From assembly GCF_014646655.1 (NCBI RefSeq), contig NZ_BMNR01000001.1, forward strand, positions 190,077 through 254,076: DNA of 64,000 nt. The letters run 5' to 3'. This document shows, one piece after another, positions 8,701 to 16,715 of the stretch; position 1 is the stretch's first letter, and each line of letters starts with the position of its first letter. Both the position numbers and the translations under genes were made by a program. Under the pieces are notes generated by a model. The model searched no databases. It had not been told where the DNA came from and was given only the letters and a program-made list of their open reading frames with translations. Source of the stretch: Yeosuana aromativorans (GTDB lineage: Bacteria; Bacteroidota; Bacteroidia; Flavobacteriales; Flavobacteriaceae).

Positions 8701-9093
8701 AATAGAAAACTTAAACGAATTTATAATGATATTTTGGATTTGCTCCTTGATAATTCTGAACTTGATATTTCAGAAATTATGTTTTTTAGTTATGGCCTTT
8801 TTAATTATGCTACAAACATTTCAGAAACACATAAAGCAGATGAGTTCATTAGAAAAATTATTCTTCCAATGGAAGATAACAATATACTAATAGAAACATT
8901 TCCAAATCAAATAATTAAGGTGATAAATTCAGCTTCGTCTCAATATCATCAAGAATTATATGATTTATTAATCAAAATAAATGATATTGTTCGATCAAGC
9001 TCCATCAATTTAATAATTTCAAAAACAAAGCTTAAAGAACTAAAGGAATCAATAATTGAAAAAGAAAGTGAAAATGAGATACACGAAGAATAA
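5752..9093 (+). CDS. KAP-family P-loop NTPase, large, element cargo
   Basis: The 1113-residue product has Walker A GKWGSGKS at 53-60, a Walker B-like strand LIIVFDNMDRL starting near 265, and two predicted membrane helices (about 140-160 and 184-200) inserted between them. That membrane insertion in a STAND-like ATPase core is the mark of the KAP family, named after Kidins220/ARMS and the F-plasmid phage-exclusion protein PifA. The C-terminal 700 residues look helical, are unfamiliar to me, and may be a sensor or effector module. The gene stands alone on the plus strand, is much poorer in GC than the mobilization genes and sits at the end of the element, a usual cargo position. A phage-defence role is inference. 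Confidence 0.8.
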   Translation: MSDLTNQEFPKFISSTPTGDDIFEGQSQEKISSTIFKLIKEKSLTNNVMGLEGKWGSGKSNVIENLRGKFDNCDLNYDFFTYDAWGHQEDLTRKTFLEELIFQLKINDRFNENIDWEEELKKLLAKKSTKNTYKFPKIKFYWILITTSILLFSFFDIVHEDFLSSMDIIKSYSNPKLKLFLVKYLFPAILFVWGIVELFKGYFEYDKDEKTKSLKWKERLKRLFYVFSGNDIETEELENIFEEEPSVRQFKVYFEKIINDLKSEGLIIVFDNMDRLSHSTKVLSLWSSIYTFFSEEKKANVWVIIPYDKEHLSGHFGEGNNEDIKTDNFIGKTFSTIFRISPPVLSDWKRFFDLKFKEAFGSIYNDEEIEFISSLYEIVFDLKNRRPRDIITFVNNLVSLSLQHNSSVDIKYLALFLLRKKEILENPLTAISTKSFMQGEKYLFMDEKELEQNIASIVYNVDKEKANEVLLRNSIEDMFIRPDLEVLKQIKDHSDFKTYLDNVIQKSDFSRFMCQNVSLILEEVKDTLGQTTIRGYWEKFANSIDNKTESEFITFKDWHKNTLLNVSKKTGLKLSNRIVQTSFENYKQKKSTDYYVTIHDLLDFIKKKSLDINPNVKNMEFSPTDFLSYIDDFSHFSKNVSLQEMNISSDLKELDDYFIHAETGMINVTHEWLHVIDYLIKKDKKVYKFNDLSRKIEEQIPLIAYNKKDDIDKIVEILKVLNGKKEHKAFETNFLNNYLNTYGNEDDGVYFNIIANYISLLGATTPTNQYLLVELNRIDNSDKIAEIIQYYINYGDLLKIIIDSGRNYALLKELAKKLTTNSYGFTQTLSSLWVYENIGRLQDNLFNKDIEIFLSSFEGWSQHFQKRITDKNVFDIGTPIIDLVYDFGVEKFKSLKHYYEVASNKLKTLDEDTWAANFSEPDHSVMSALDCFMTNGLLNTSITKSPAFMSAYEKYLKNISKREIDVPANKDFWNGLLENDCLDNRKLKRIYNDILDLLLDNSELDISEIMFFSYGLFNYATNISETHKADEFIRKIILPMEDNNILIETFPNQIIKVINSASSQYHQELYDLLIKINDIVRSSSINLIISKTKLKELKESIIEKESENEIHEE

Positions 9094-9202
9094 ACTCCTT
9101 AAATAAAATTAAAATTTATCTTAAAAACCATTTCTCATGAGTAAACAAAGCTCAAAAGATAACAAATAATTGCAATTCTTATTTTAAATATGAAAAAAGC
9201 AT

Positions 9203-9224
9203 TATTCTGTACCTATTCTGTACC
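9203..9224. repeat. Tandem 11-bp repeat TATTCTGTACC x2 near the element end
   Basis: TATTCTGTACC at 9203-9213 is repeated exactly and without spacer at 9214-9224, about 50 bases from the 3' end of the tRNA. Short direct repeats beside an attachment site often are arm-type binding sites of a tyrosine recombinase or its excision factor; that role is inferred from position only. Confidence 0.6.
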
Positions 9225-9232
9225 CATTGAAA

Positions 9233-9264
9233 ATAAAAAAGGGTCTCAATCTCTTGAAACCCTT
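9233..9264 (-). terminator. Terminator of the tRNA-fMet gene
   Basis: AAGGGTCTC (9239-9247) and GAAACCCTT (9256-9264) pair with one mismatch. On the minus strand a run of T follows (plus-strand AAAAAA at 9235-9240). It lies 12 bases behind the tRNA. Confidence 0.65.
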
Positions 9265-9275
9265 GTTATTCCTAG

Positions 9276-9348
<73 letters not shown>

Positions 9349-9407
9349 ATATTGGACTGCAAATATACAATCCTTTTTAATTTCTACAATAGGAATTTTC
9401 AAAAATA

Positions 9408-9590
9408 TTATTGCTCAATGCTATCCGCCTGAAAATGTATTAATTCTAAATCTTGAAATTGAACTGTTAGTTCTATTGGATTACAACAAACCTCACAATC
9501 CTCAATATATTTTTGACTTGGTAAGGTGTTATCTAATAACATGGATATGGTTTCCCAACAATACGGACACGTAAAATGATGTTCTAGCAT
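9408..9590 (-). CDS. CPXCG-motif cysteine-rich protein
   Basis: This 60-residue protein has two Cys pairs, FTCPYCWE near the N-terminus and DCEVCCNPIEL in the middle, fitting the small Cys_rich_CPXCG family. The four Cys would bind a zinc ion as a zinc ribbon; the function of the family is unknown. The start MLEHHFTCPYC is typical. It is the first chromosomal gene next to the tRNA and is separated from the LRR gene by a strong terminator. Confidence 0.85.
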   Translation of the reverse strand: MLEHHFTCPYCWETISMLLDNTLPSQKYIEDCEVCCNPIELTVQFQDLELIHFQADSIEQ

Positions 9591-9602
9591 ACTAGTGTAA
9601 AC

Positions 9603-9642
9603 AAAAAAACAGGCAACATAGTATCTTGTTGCCTGTTTTTTT
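9603..9642 (-). terminator. Strong bidirectional terminator
   Basis: AAACAGGCAACA (9607-9618) and TGTTGCCTGTTT (9627-9638) form a perfect 12-bp stem, longer if the A and T runs are paired. T runs follow on both strands. It ends the LRR gene, whose stop is at 9668, and stops read-through into the CPXCG gene. Confidence 0.9.
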
Positions 9643-9667
9643 GTTTATAAACTCTAACTAAATCAAA

Positions 9668-10492
9668 CTATTCTTTTTCTAAATCCATTGTAGCTGTAGC
9701 ACTATCTAACTGTAATTTCATTAAGCTTGGTGGATTTTTACCAGATATACTAATGTAATCCTGATTTAATTTATTATCACTGACCATTATGGTATTTAAC
9801 TTGGTTAAATTCATAAACTCCATTGGCACATCACCAGTGAGTTGATTGGTAGATAATATTAATTCTTGAAGATTTGTTAATTGTGCTATCTCAACAGGAA
9901 TCTCTCCATCTAATTTATTATCCATAAGACTTAATTTTTCCAATTTTGATAAGGCATAAATTTTGTTTGGAATATGGCCTGTTAAATAATTACTGCCCAA
10001 TAAAAGTTCTTTTAAATTCGTTAAATTCAATATGGCTTCTGGAATTTCCCCAGAAAACTTATTGCTATATAATTTCAAGGATTCTAACTTTGTTAACTCA
10101 CCAAGCTCAGCAGGGATATTTCCTTCAAAACCGTTCATGAACAATTCTAAAGAAGTCAGTTCATGTAAGTTTTTAATTGTATTTGGTAAGGTTCCTGTTA
10201 ATTTATTAAACCCTAAATTCATTTTCTTAAGATTAACCAAATCACCTATTTCATTGGGCAAAGCGCCTTGTAGATTGTTAAATTGCAAATTTAATTCAAC
10301 AACTTTATCATCTTTGATTTTTATGCCATACCAAGAATCTTCTGATGCTGTTAAATCCCATGTAGAATTCCACTCACTTCCGTTTGTTGAGTTGTACAGA
10401 GCTATTAAAGCTTCTTTTTCTTTAGGGGAAATATTGGCAAATGAAAAATTTGTTACCAAAAATAAGGCTACTACGTAGTAAATAGGTTTCAT
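9668..10492 (-). CDS. Secreted leucine-rich repeat protein
   Basis: The 274-residue product starts with a signal peptide (MKPIYYVVALFLVTNFSFA), followed by an LRR N-cap-like part (EKEALIALYNSTNGSEW) and about eight plant-type repeats of the form LxxLxLxxNxLxGxIPxxI, up to about residue 255. Such repeats make a curved solenoid for protein binding, here in the periplasm or outside the cell. No lipobox and no type IX C-terminal sorting domain are visible, so its final place is uncertain. It stands alone with its own terminator. The ligand is unknown. Confidence 0.85.
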   Translation of the reverse strand: MKPIYYVVALFLVTNFSFANISPKEKEALIALYNSTNGSEWNSTWDLTASEDSWYGIKIKDDKVVELNLQFNNLQGALPNEIGDLVNLKKMNLGFNKLTGTLPNTIKNLHELTSLELFMNGFEGNIPAELGELTKLESLKLYSNKFSGEIPEAILNLTNLKELLLGSNYLTGHIPNKIYALSKLEKLSLMDNKLDGEIPVEIAQLTNLQELILSTNQLTGDVPMEFMNLTKLNTIMVSDNKLNQDYISISGKNPPSLMKLQLDSATATMDLEKE

Positions 10493-10588
10493 GTTGAATA
10501 AATTTGGGATTAATTCACTTACGAAATTAGACGAAAAGAGGATTAAAAACTATTTTATTCGATGAAATGCACAAAAATTTAACAAATA

Positions 10589-12499
10589 CTAATCGGTGAA
10601 CTGCTCCATTTCAAGCTGTATATTTTCCCATTTTTGCATTAGTTCCTGCAAAGTGCTTTTCTTTTTTTGGTAATGTTCAAAAAAGTTGGGCTTAGAAGTT
10701 ACTTCTGTGTAGTTAGTTTCCAATGAAAAATCAATCTCCTTAATCTCCTTTTCCAACTGATTTATTTGTGCTTCAACATTGCTCAATCTGTTGTTTAAGG
10801 ATTTTAGTTTTTTTTGGTCCTCATAGGATTGTTGCTTCTTTTCTTTTGGAGTTTCCTTAATAACATCGCGTTTTTCTACTTCTCTTAAATTGAGCACGTT
10901 ACGCTGCTCTAAATAAAAATCAATATCCCCCAAATACTCTTTAATCTTATGATCTTTAAACTCATACACCTTATTGGTCAACCCTTGCAGAAAATCACGG
11001 TCGTGTGATACCAAAACCAAGGTTCCTTCAAACTTAATCAAAGCGTCTTTCAAAACTGCTTTTGATTTAATATCCAAATGGTTTGTGGGCTCATCCATGA
11101 TCAGCACATTGAAAGGCTGTAACATCAACTTTGCCAAAGCCAAACGGTTGCGCTCTCCCCCTGAAAGCACTCGAACATATTTTTCCACTTCGTCGCCTCT
11201 AAACAAAAATGAGCCTAAGATGTCTCTAACTTTACTTCTATTGGTTTCATTAGCGGCATCAATCATGGTATCCAAAACCGTTTTATTGCCGTCCAAATAT
11301 TCCGCTTGATTTTGGGCAAAATATCCTATTTGCACATTATGCCCTAACTTGAGATGCCCGTCAAACTTAATATCTCCAACCATGATTTTGGCCAAAGTGG
11401 ATTTCCCTTGTCCGTTTTGCCCTACAAAAGCGGTTTTACTGTCGCGTTCAATGACTATGTCAATATGCTTTAAAACATGATTGTCTCCATAGCTTTTTGA
11501 AATATCATGGGCTTCAACCACTACTTTTCCAGGCGTAACAGACACTGGAAACTTAAGGGTCATGACGCTGTTATCATCTTCATCAACCTCTATTCTATCA
11601 ATTCTGTCCAGTTTTTTAATAAGCGATTGTGCCATGGTAGCTTTTGAAGCTTTGGCCCGGAATTTCTCAATCAGTTTTTCAGTTTGCTCAATTTGTTTTT
11701 GCTGGTTTTTTTGCGAAGCCAATTGCTGTTCTCTTATCTCTTGCCTTAAAACCAAGTACTTGGTATAGGGCTTAGGATAGTCATAAATTCTACCTAATGA
11801 AATCTCTATGGTTCTATTGGTTACATTATCCAAAAACATTTTATCATGCGACACAATAACAACAGCACCCGAATAATTCTTTAAAAAACTTTCCAACCAG
11901 ATAATGGATTCAATATCCAAATGGTTGGTGGGCTCATCCAGTAATAAGATATCATTGTTTTGAAGCAGTAGTTTTGCCAACTCAATGCGCATGCGCCAAC
12001 CTCCAGAGAATGTATCGGTGAGTTTATCAAAATCTTTACGTTGAAATCCTAACCCTTGAAGAATTTTTTCGGTTTCACCTTGGTAGTTATAACCGCCCAA
12101 AATTTCATATTGATGATGGTATTCATTTACATCAACCATTAATTGGTGATAGGCTTCACTTTCGTAGTCTGTTCTTTCGGCCAATTGCTTGTTGACCTCC
12201 TCAACCTTGGCTTCTATGTCCTTTATTTCAGTAAAAGCCTCATATGCTTCTTCAAGGACAGTTCTTCCAAAATCAAAATCTATATCTTGCTTTAAAAAAC
12301 CTATTTTCAGTGTTTTATCTGAGGCAATCTGGCCAGAATCCGGTTCCAGTTCCCGTGATAAAATTTTGAGCATGGTTGATTTACCTGCACCGTTTTTACC
12401 AATTAACCCTACCCTATCACCATTGTCCAACTTAAAGGTAATATCTTCAAAAAGATAATCACCTTGAAATGAAATTGATAAATTATGAATGTTCATCAT
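10589..12499 (-). CDS. ABC-F family ATPase (Uup/YdiF-like)
   Basis: This is a 636-residue protein with two ABC domains and no membrane segment. Domain 1 has Walker A GKNGAGKST (34-42), signature FSGGWRMRIELAK and Walker B DILLLDEPTNHLD. Domain 2 has GQNGQGKST, LSGGERNRLALAK and VLIMDEPTNHLD. A charged linker lies between the two, and a coiled-coil C-terminal tail begins near residue 540. ABC-F proteins act on the ribosome, in translation quality control or antibiotic protection, rather than in transport. The C-terminal coiled coil points to the Uup/YdiF-like housekeeping group. It is divergent to DUF983 across a short promoter region. Confidence 0.9.
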   Translation of the reverse strand: MMNIHNLSISFQGDYLFEDITFKLDNGDRVGLIGKNGAGKSTMLKILSRELEPDSGQIASDKTLKIGFLKQDIDFDFGRTVLEEAYEAFTEIKDIEAKVEEVNKQLAERTDYESEAYHQLMVDVNEYHHQYEILGGYNYQGETEKILQGLGFQRKDFDKLTDTFSGGWRMRIELAKLLLQNNDILLLDEPTNHLDIESIIWLESFLKNYSGAVVIVSHDKMFLDNVTNRTIEISLGRIYDYPKPYTKYLVLRQEIREQQLASQKNQQKQIEQTEKLIEKFRAKASKATMAQSLIKKLDRIDRIEVDEDDNSVMTLKFPVSVTPGKVVVEAHDISKSYGDNHVLKHIDIVIERDSKTAFVGQNGQGKSTLAKIMVGDIKFDGHLKLGHNVQIGYFAQNQAEYLDGNKTVLDTMIDAANETNRSKVRDILGSFLFRGDEVEKYVRVLSGGERNRLALAKLMLQPFNVLIMDEPTNHLDIKSKAVLKDALIKFEGTLVLVSHDRDFLQGLTNKVYEFKDHKIKEYLGDIDFYLEQRNVLNLREVEKRDVIKETPKEKKQQSYEDQKKLKSLNNRLSNVEAQINQLEKEIKEIDFSLETNYTEVTSKPNFFEHYQKKKSTLQELMQKWENIQLEMEQFTD

Positions 12500-12540
12500 A
12501 GAAATGTAACTTAAATTACAGAACCTTATTATTAAAAACT

Positions 12541-12572
12541 TACTTTTGCCCGTAATTGAGAATGCAAAAGTA
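12541..12572. promoter_or_regulatory. Divergent -7 boxes between the ABC-F and DUF983 genes
   Basis: TACTTTTG at 12541-12548 fits the Bacteroidota -7 consensus TAnnTTTG on the plus strand, and CAAAAGTA at 12565-12572 is the same box on the minus strand. With one more base each they form a 9-bp inverted repeat TACTTTTGC/GCAAAAGTA. Clear -33 boxes are not seen. Confidence 0.5.
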
Positions 12573-12583
12573 CACTAAATTAT

Positions 12584-12967
12584 ATGTTTAAAAAAGGAAC
12601 CGCATTATATAGTATTTTAACTGGAAATTGTCCGAAATGTCATGGAGAATCCATGTACACTTACAAGAACCCTTATGATTTGGGAAACACGTTAAAAATT
12701 AATGAACGTTGCTCAAAATGCAACACGAAATATCGTTTGGAACCGTCGTTTTTTTATGGCGCCATGTATGTAAGCTATGCAGTAGGCATTGCTTTTGCCG
12801 TTGCCGCTTATGTTATTACCAACGTAATTTTTCAGGCGAATTTGAAGATAACATTTATAGCGATTGTATGCACGTTGGTTGTTTTTATGCCCATTATTAT
12901 GCGCCTTTCCAGAAACATTTGGATTAATATGTTTATACATTACGATAAATCGGCTGTTAAAAAATAA
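12584..12967 (+). CDS. DUF983 family membrane protein
   Basis: The 127-residue protein carries two CxxC pairs near the N-terminus, in GNCPKCHGE and ERCSKCNTKY, followed by two membrane helices (about 60-82 and 88-107). This is the plan of DUF983: a small zinc-ribbon head on a two-helix anchor. The function is unknown; in some bacteria it is found near cytochrome oxidase genes, which are absent here. It is monocistronic and convergent with the oxidoreductase gene. Confidence 0.85.
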   Translation: MFKKGTALYSILTGNCPKCHGESMYTYKNPYDLGNTLKINERCSKCNTKYRLEPSFFYGAMYVSYAVGIAFAVAAYVITNVIFQANLKITFIAIVCTLVVFMPIIMRLSRNIWINMFIHYDKSAVKK

Positions 12968-12984
12968 TTCCAAAAAACACGTAA

Positions 12985-14025
12985 TTAACTGAATCGAGCT
13001 ATATCTATTTCTTTTTCCAGAGGAATTCCAAGGGCTATCAACTTAAAAAGTTGGTCTGCTACATACGGCCCAATCATGACACCTCGTGTTCCCAGTCCAT
13101 TGAGCACAAACATATTTTTATAAATACTATGCTGACCAACCAACGGCCGTCTATCTTTTACCGTTGGACGAATGCCTGCCACTTGGTCTACAACTTCAAA
13201 AGAACATGAAATCAATGTTTTTAGTTTGCCTAAAAGTTCTTCTTTGCCTTTATCTGTAACAGTATTGGAGGTATCATTCCAATCATAGGTAGCTCCTACA
13301 GTATACAAATCGTTACCTAACGGAATTAAAAACACAGGACCTTTTAAAACAAAATCAACTTTTAAATCTGGAGCATGAATAGTTAATAATTCCCCTTTTG
13401 TTGGCACTAACGGCAAGGACTTAAAAAACGGGTTTTTATGAACTCCAAACCCTTCAGAAAACACAATGTATTTTGACTCAATAGACTCATAAAAAATGGT
13501 TTCATCATTTACCTGTAATGCGTTATACTTGAATTCATCTTCATAAAACAAATTGTTTTTCAATAAATACGTTTTATAAGTTTCTATCAAACACTTAACA
13601 TCAATCCTACCTGTTTCTAAGACTTCACCAAAACCAAAAGGTGCTTCAATATAAGCGTTTGTATTCTTAATGAGGTTTGTTGAGAGCCATTCAGAAAGTA
13701 ACGGTTTATCTGAAGCAGTAAACCAATCGTTTTGTTCTTCAAGAGATGAAAATTTTCTGTAAACAGGAATCTTGTGGTCTAGTTTTACATCAAATTCAGC
13801 TTCCAAATTTTGGTACATTTGCAAGGCCATTTGTAATTGCTCCTTACTTTTCCAAACTGGCGTAAAACGTTTTAAAACAACTGGATTGTAGAGTCCTCCA
13901 GCAACTGTTGAAGATTGTTGTGATTTGTTATCAAAAACCACAAATGACTTATTATGGGCTCTTAATTGCTCACAAAAACTAATTCCTGCTAAACCGCATC
14001 CTACAATAATAAAATCTACTTGCAT
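12985..14025 (-). CDS. FAD-dependent oxidoreductase, DAO family
   Basis: The 346-residue protein starts MQVDFIIVGCGLAGISFCEQ; the Rossmann motif GxGxxG reads GCGLAG. The frame opens earlier at a GTG (14043), but the ATG at 14025 puts the FAD strand at the usual distance from the N-terminus. The C-terminal motif GIRPTVKDRRPLVG and the final LNGLGTRGVMIGP segment are typical of D-amino-acid-oxidase-like and glycine-oxidase-like enzymes. The substrate is unknown. There is no signal peptide, so it is cytoplasmic. It sits between DUF983 and gldN, separated from gldN by a strong terminator. Confidence 0.85.
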   Translation of the reverse strand: MQVDFIIVGCGLAGISFCEQLRAHNKSFVVFDNKSQQSSTVAGGLYNPVVLKRFTPVWKSKEQLQMALQMYQNLEAEFDVKLDHKIPVYRKFSSLEEQNDWFTASDKPLLSEWLSTNLIKNTNAYIEAPFGFGEVLETGRIDVKCLIETYKTYLLKNNLFYEDEFKYNALQVNDETIFYESIESKYIVFSEGFGVHKNPFFKSLPLVPTKGELLTIHAPDLKVDFVLKGPVFLIPLGNDLYTVGATYDWNDTSNTVTDKGKEELLGKLKTLISCSFEVVDQVAGIRPTVKDRRPLVGQHSIYKNMFVLNGLGTRGVMIGPYVADQLFKLIALGIPLEKEIDIARFS

Positions 14026-14058
14026 TGTAAAGCGAAGATACACTAATCAAATACAATA

Positions 14059-14090
14059 AAAAAGCGCCCAATCTTTCAATTGGGCGCTTT
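14059..14090 (-). terminator. Terminator of the gldKLMN operon
   Basis: AAAGCGCCCAAT (14061-14072) and ATTGGGCGCTTT (14079-14090) form a perfect 12-bp stem. On the minus strand T residues follow. It lies 22 bases behind the gldN stop. Confidence 0.9.
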
Positions 14091-14111
14091 GAAATTATTT
14101 ATTTGATGACA

Positions 14112-15002
14112 TTAATATGTCCACATGTCAAGTTCAAAATCCCTGATTTTATCTTTGATTCTTTCAGATTCCAACAGCTGCATTAATGCATTGTGTGTTA
14201 CGTACTCATTGATTTTTCTATCACCTTGTACATTTTCTTCTTTATAAATAACACCATGAAAACGTCTTGAGTTAAGAATATGGTCATATGAAAATGGCAT
14301 ATTACTGTTTTCATTATTAAATGCTTTTGCCTCGTGCAAAACGTTTCTGGCATCAGGCAAGAATACCCAGAAAAGCTCTACTAAATCTGGATTATCAGTA
14401 TCAATGAAATTCACATCGGGAGCTACAGGAGCTATTCCAAGCAATCTATATTTCATCTCAGATTGTCGCTTATCAAAATACCAAAGTCCTTTGATACGAT
14501 ATTCCTTGATGTCCGCAGCGGTAATATCCCTTCTGTTAATGTATTCAGCTGACAATTCTTCACCAGCATTGATTTGTTCAATACCTAGTTCTGTTGTGTC
14601 TATTTTAACCAAAGCCGATTGAATATCGTTTAAGGTACGCTTTGATGTAAAGTAAGAATCATCATAAATGTTTTTTATTCTACCATTTTTAATGTTCTTG
14701 ATAAGTACATCATATAAGGATCTTCTGTTTTTTCCAATATTGTTTGTGTCAATTGGATAATATAATGGAAAATTAACGCGTTCATCAAGAACGATTTTTT
14801 CCCATGTCATTTTAGAATACAAAATATCCCTATCATCAACATAACCATATTCCAAAGGTTTATCATTGTCAATAGCCTTTTGTGCAGCTGTTCTAACTCC
14901 AATTTCCTCTGGACTTTTAGCATTGAGTATATTGGCTTGTGCAAATACACCTGATACTGCAAAAACAGTTGTAACGGTTAATAAAAAACTTTTCAATTTC
15001 AT
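14112..15002 (-). CDS. gldN: Gliding motility / type IX secretion protein GldN
   Basis: From the ATG at 15002 the product has 296 residues with a signal peptide ending near VSGVFAQ. The frame is open upstream to a TTG at 15026, but the added residues precede a typical Lys-Lys signal start and are unlikely. GldN (PorN) is a periplasmic part of the ring that, with GldK, is attached to the outer membrane and meets the GldLM motor. Conserved segments such as RDILYSKMTWEKIVLDE and the LWVFLPDAR-like region (ELFWVFLPDARNVLHEA) support the call. It is the last gene of gldK-gldL-gldM-gldN, the universal core order of this system. Confidence 0.95.
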   Translation of the reverse strand: MKLKSFLLTVTTVFAVSGVFAQANILNAKSPEEIGVRTAAQKAIDNDKPLEYGYVDDRDILYSKMTWEKIVLDERVNFPLYYPIDTNNIGKNRRSLYDVLIKNIKNGRIKNIYDDSYFTSKRTLNDIQSALVKIDTTELGIEQINAGEELSAEYINRRDITAADIKEYRIKGLWYFDKRQSEMKYRLLGIAPVAPDVNFIDTDNPDLVELFWVFLPDARNVLHEAKAFNNENSNMPFSYDHILNSRRFHGVIYKEENVQGDRKINEYVTHNALMQLLESERIKDKIRDFELDMWTY

Positions 15003-15109
15003 GTGTCTATTTTTATTATTATTCAATTGTCACATGTTACATCCATATCTTCTTATTTAGCTAAACATAAACTAAATTAAAGCTATGGATGTTTCATCTG
15101 TTATACATT

Positions 15110-16666
15110 TTAATTTGTCAGCTCAATAAATACTGGCGATACTTTTTTAAGTATAACGCTAACACCTTTGGCTTTTGCTTCGATATCAAAAATTTGAACA
15201 CCAGAACCACGTTTGGCTTTGCTCAGAGCTTGTTTGGCTCTTGCATCAAGCTTGCTGCCATTTACTTGAATGGTTGGCTGCCCTGGCACTTTAAATTTGA
15301 ATCCTGTTACTGTTAACGGCAACTCAAAATCAAAGTCATCAAATTTAGCTCCAATAGTTGATATTTCAAGACTGTTACGTTGCATACTTAAAGATCCATC
15401 TTCACCTCTCACAGTTCCTGTTGGTTTAGGCAAATCCTTAATTCTGAAAGTAGCATTGTCACTTACTGTTTGTCCGTCAATTTTACCAGTAACATTGATT
15501 GTTACCTCTCTACCTTTGATCATGGTAGCATCCATAACATAGCTGCTTCCGCTTACTCTACTTAAGCCTTGAGCAGATGCGCTAACATTGTTATCAGCTA
15601 TACCAGCAAATGAAATGGTCATCGGGTTTTTTACACCACGGTAAACCACATTCATCTTGTCAGCAGAAATAGTGGCTGCATTAGGTTTAGGTATAGTTGC
15701 GAATGAACTAGATACTGGTACTTCAACTTCTTTCCCATCTTGGGCAAATATTAATTTACCTTCAATTTTATGTTCTCCAGGATTACCTGAATTCACTTTT
15801 AATTTGACTTTTCCTCCTACAAAATCATATTGATTTTCAGTAAGTTTTCTGCCATCTAAAGTCAACTCAACTCTGCTTGGTTTTGTGGTTTCATCAGTTC
15901 TTCCTAAAACTATTTCTCCATCATACGTTTCTCCATTAAAATAAGCAGATTTATCAGCTCTAAGGAGCGTTGTATAGTTGGTCATTGACACTTCACTGGT
16001 AAGCGTTCCTTTTAACATGGTTGACATCACTTCAGATTCTGTAGTTTTAATATCAGATTGTAGTTGTGTCATTTTTGTCAATGATGCTACCAATGGGAAT
16101 CCCTTGTAATTATGGTCTAGCCATCCTACGGTACCAGCCCCTCTTTTTACAGGATCTGTAGCAAATTTAGCTTGAACATCTTTTACAACGTTTGCCATTT
16201 CTGGATTGTCTTTTAAAACTTCTGCCACACCCTCTCTAAAGGTTTTCATTTGTTTTAAAAACTCTTGTCCGTCTGGTTTTATGATGTCTCCTTTAAAGAA
16301 ATGCTCATCAAGATAATCACCTTTATCCATGATTTCATAATCTGTAGGATCATCGATTTTAGCGGTCATTTTACTTTTCAAATCATCTAAATAAGCATTG
16401 AAATTATTTGCCAATTCTTTGATTTGACTTGCTTTATCCTTTAAAGGTTCATACTTCTCAGGCTGGTCATTAGCCTTTTGAACTAAACCGGCCATAAAAG
16501 CGGTATTGCGTTCAGCAGCAGCTTCATTAGACTCGGTTAGTCTTTCGTTCATTAATCCGAAGGCTGAAAGCACTTCTTTTGACATATTTAATGCTAGCAT
16601 AGCTATAAATATCAAATACATCAAATTGATCATTTTCTGTCTGGGTGATAAATTTCCTGATGCCAT
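15110..16666 (-). CDS. gldM: Gliding motility / type IX secretion motor protein GldM
   Basis: The 518-residue protein has a short cytoplasmic start (MASGNLSPRQKMIN), one membrane helix (about 13-33, LMYLIFIAMLALNMSKEVLS) and a long periplasmic part. With GldL it forms the proton-driven motor, and its periplasmic domains reach the GldKN ring. After a helical first domain (to about 220) come beta-rich domains, including the segments TISADKMNVVYRGVKNPMTI and FKFKVPGQPTIQVNG. Length and plan match the family. Gap to gldL is 49 bases, and to gldN 107. Confidence 0.96.
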   Translation of the reverse strand: MASGNLSPRQKMINLMYLIFIAMLALNMSKEVLSAFGLMNERLTESNEAAAERNTAFMAGLVQKANDQPEKYEPLKDKASQIKELANNFNAYLDDLKSKMTAKIDDPTDYEIMDKGDYLDEHFFKGDIIKPDGQEFLKQMKTFREGVAEVLKDNPEMANVVKDVQAKFATDPVKRGAGTVGWLDHNYKGFPLVASLTKMTQLQSDIKTTESEVMSTMLKGTLTSEVSMTNYTTLLRADKSAYFNGETYDGEIVLGRTDETTKPSRVELTLDGRKLTENQYDFVGGKVKLKVNSGNPGEHKIEGKLIFAQDGKEVEVPVSSSFATIPKPNAATISADKMNVVYRGVKNPMTISFAGIADNNVSASAQGLSRVSGSSYVMDATMIKGREVTINVTGKIDGQTVSDNATFRIKDLPKPTGTVRGEDGSLSMQRNSLEISTIGAKFDDFDFELPLTVTGFKFKVPGQPTIQVNGSKLDARAKQALSKAKRGSGVQIFDIEAKAKGVSVILKKVSPVFIELTN

Positions 16667-16715
16667 GGCTAATTAGGTTTTTGGTTAATTATTAAAATTT
16701 GGGTAAAAACCATAA

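Larger units (their letters stand above)
1..9275. mobile_element. Right part of an integrated conjugative/mobilizable element, inserted next to tRNA-fMet
   Basis: The stretch contains coupling protein, relaxase, accessory mobilization protein, RadC-type protein and ssb, a gene set usual in Bacteroidota ICEs and mobilizable islands, plus a large AT-rich cargo gene. It ends at the 3' end of a tRNA gene, a classical integration target of tyrosine recombinases. Gene content then switches to ordinary chromosomal genes. The left end, integrase and type IV secretion genes are not in the window, so self-transfer cannot be judged. The right boundary is inferred from the tRNA; no matching left att copy can be seen here. 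Confidence 0.75.
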
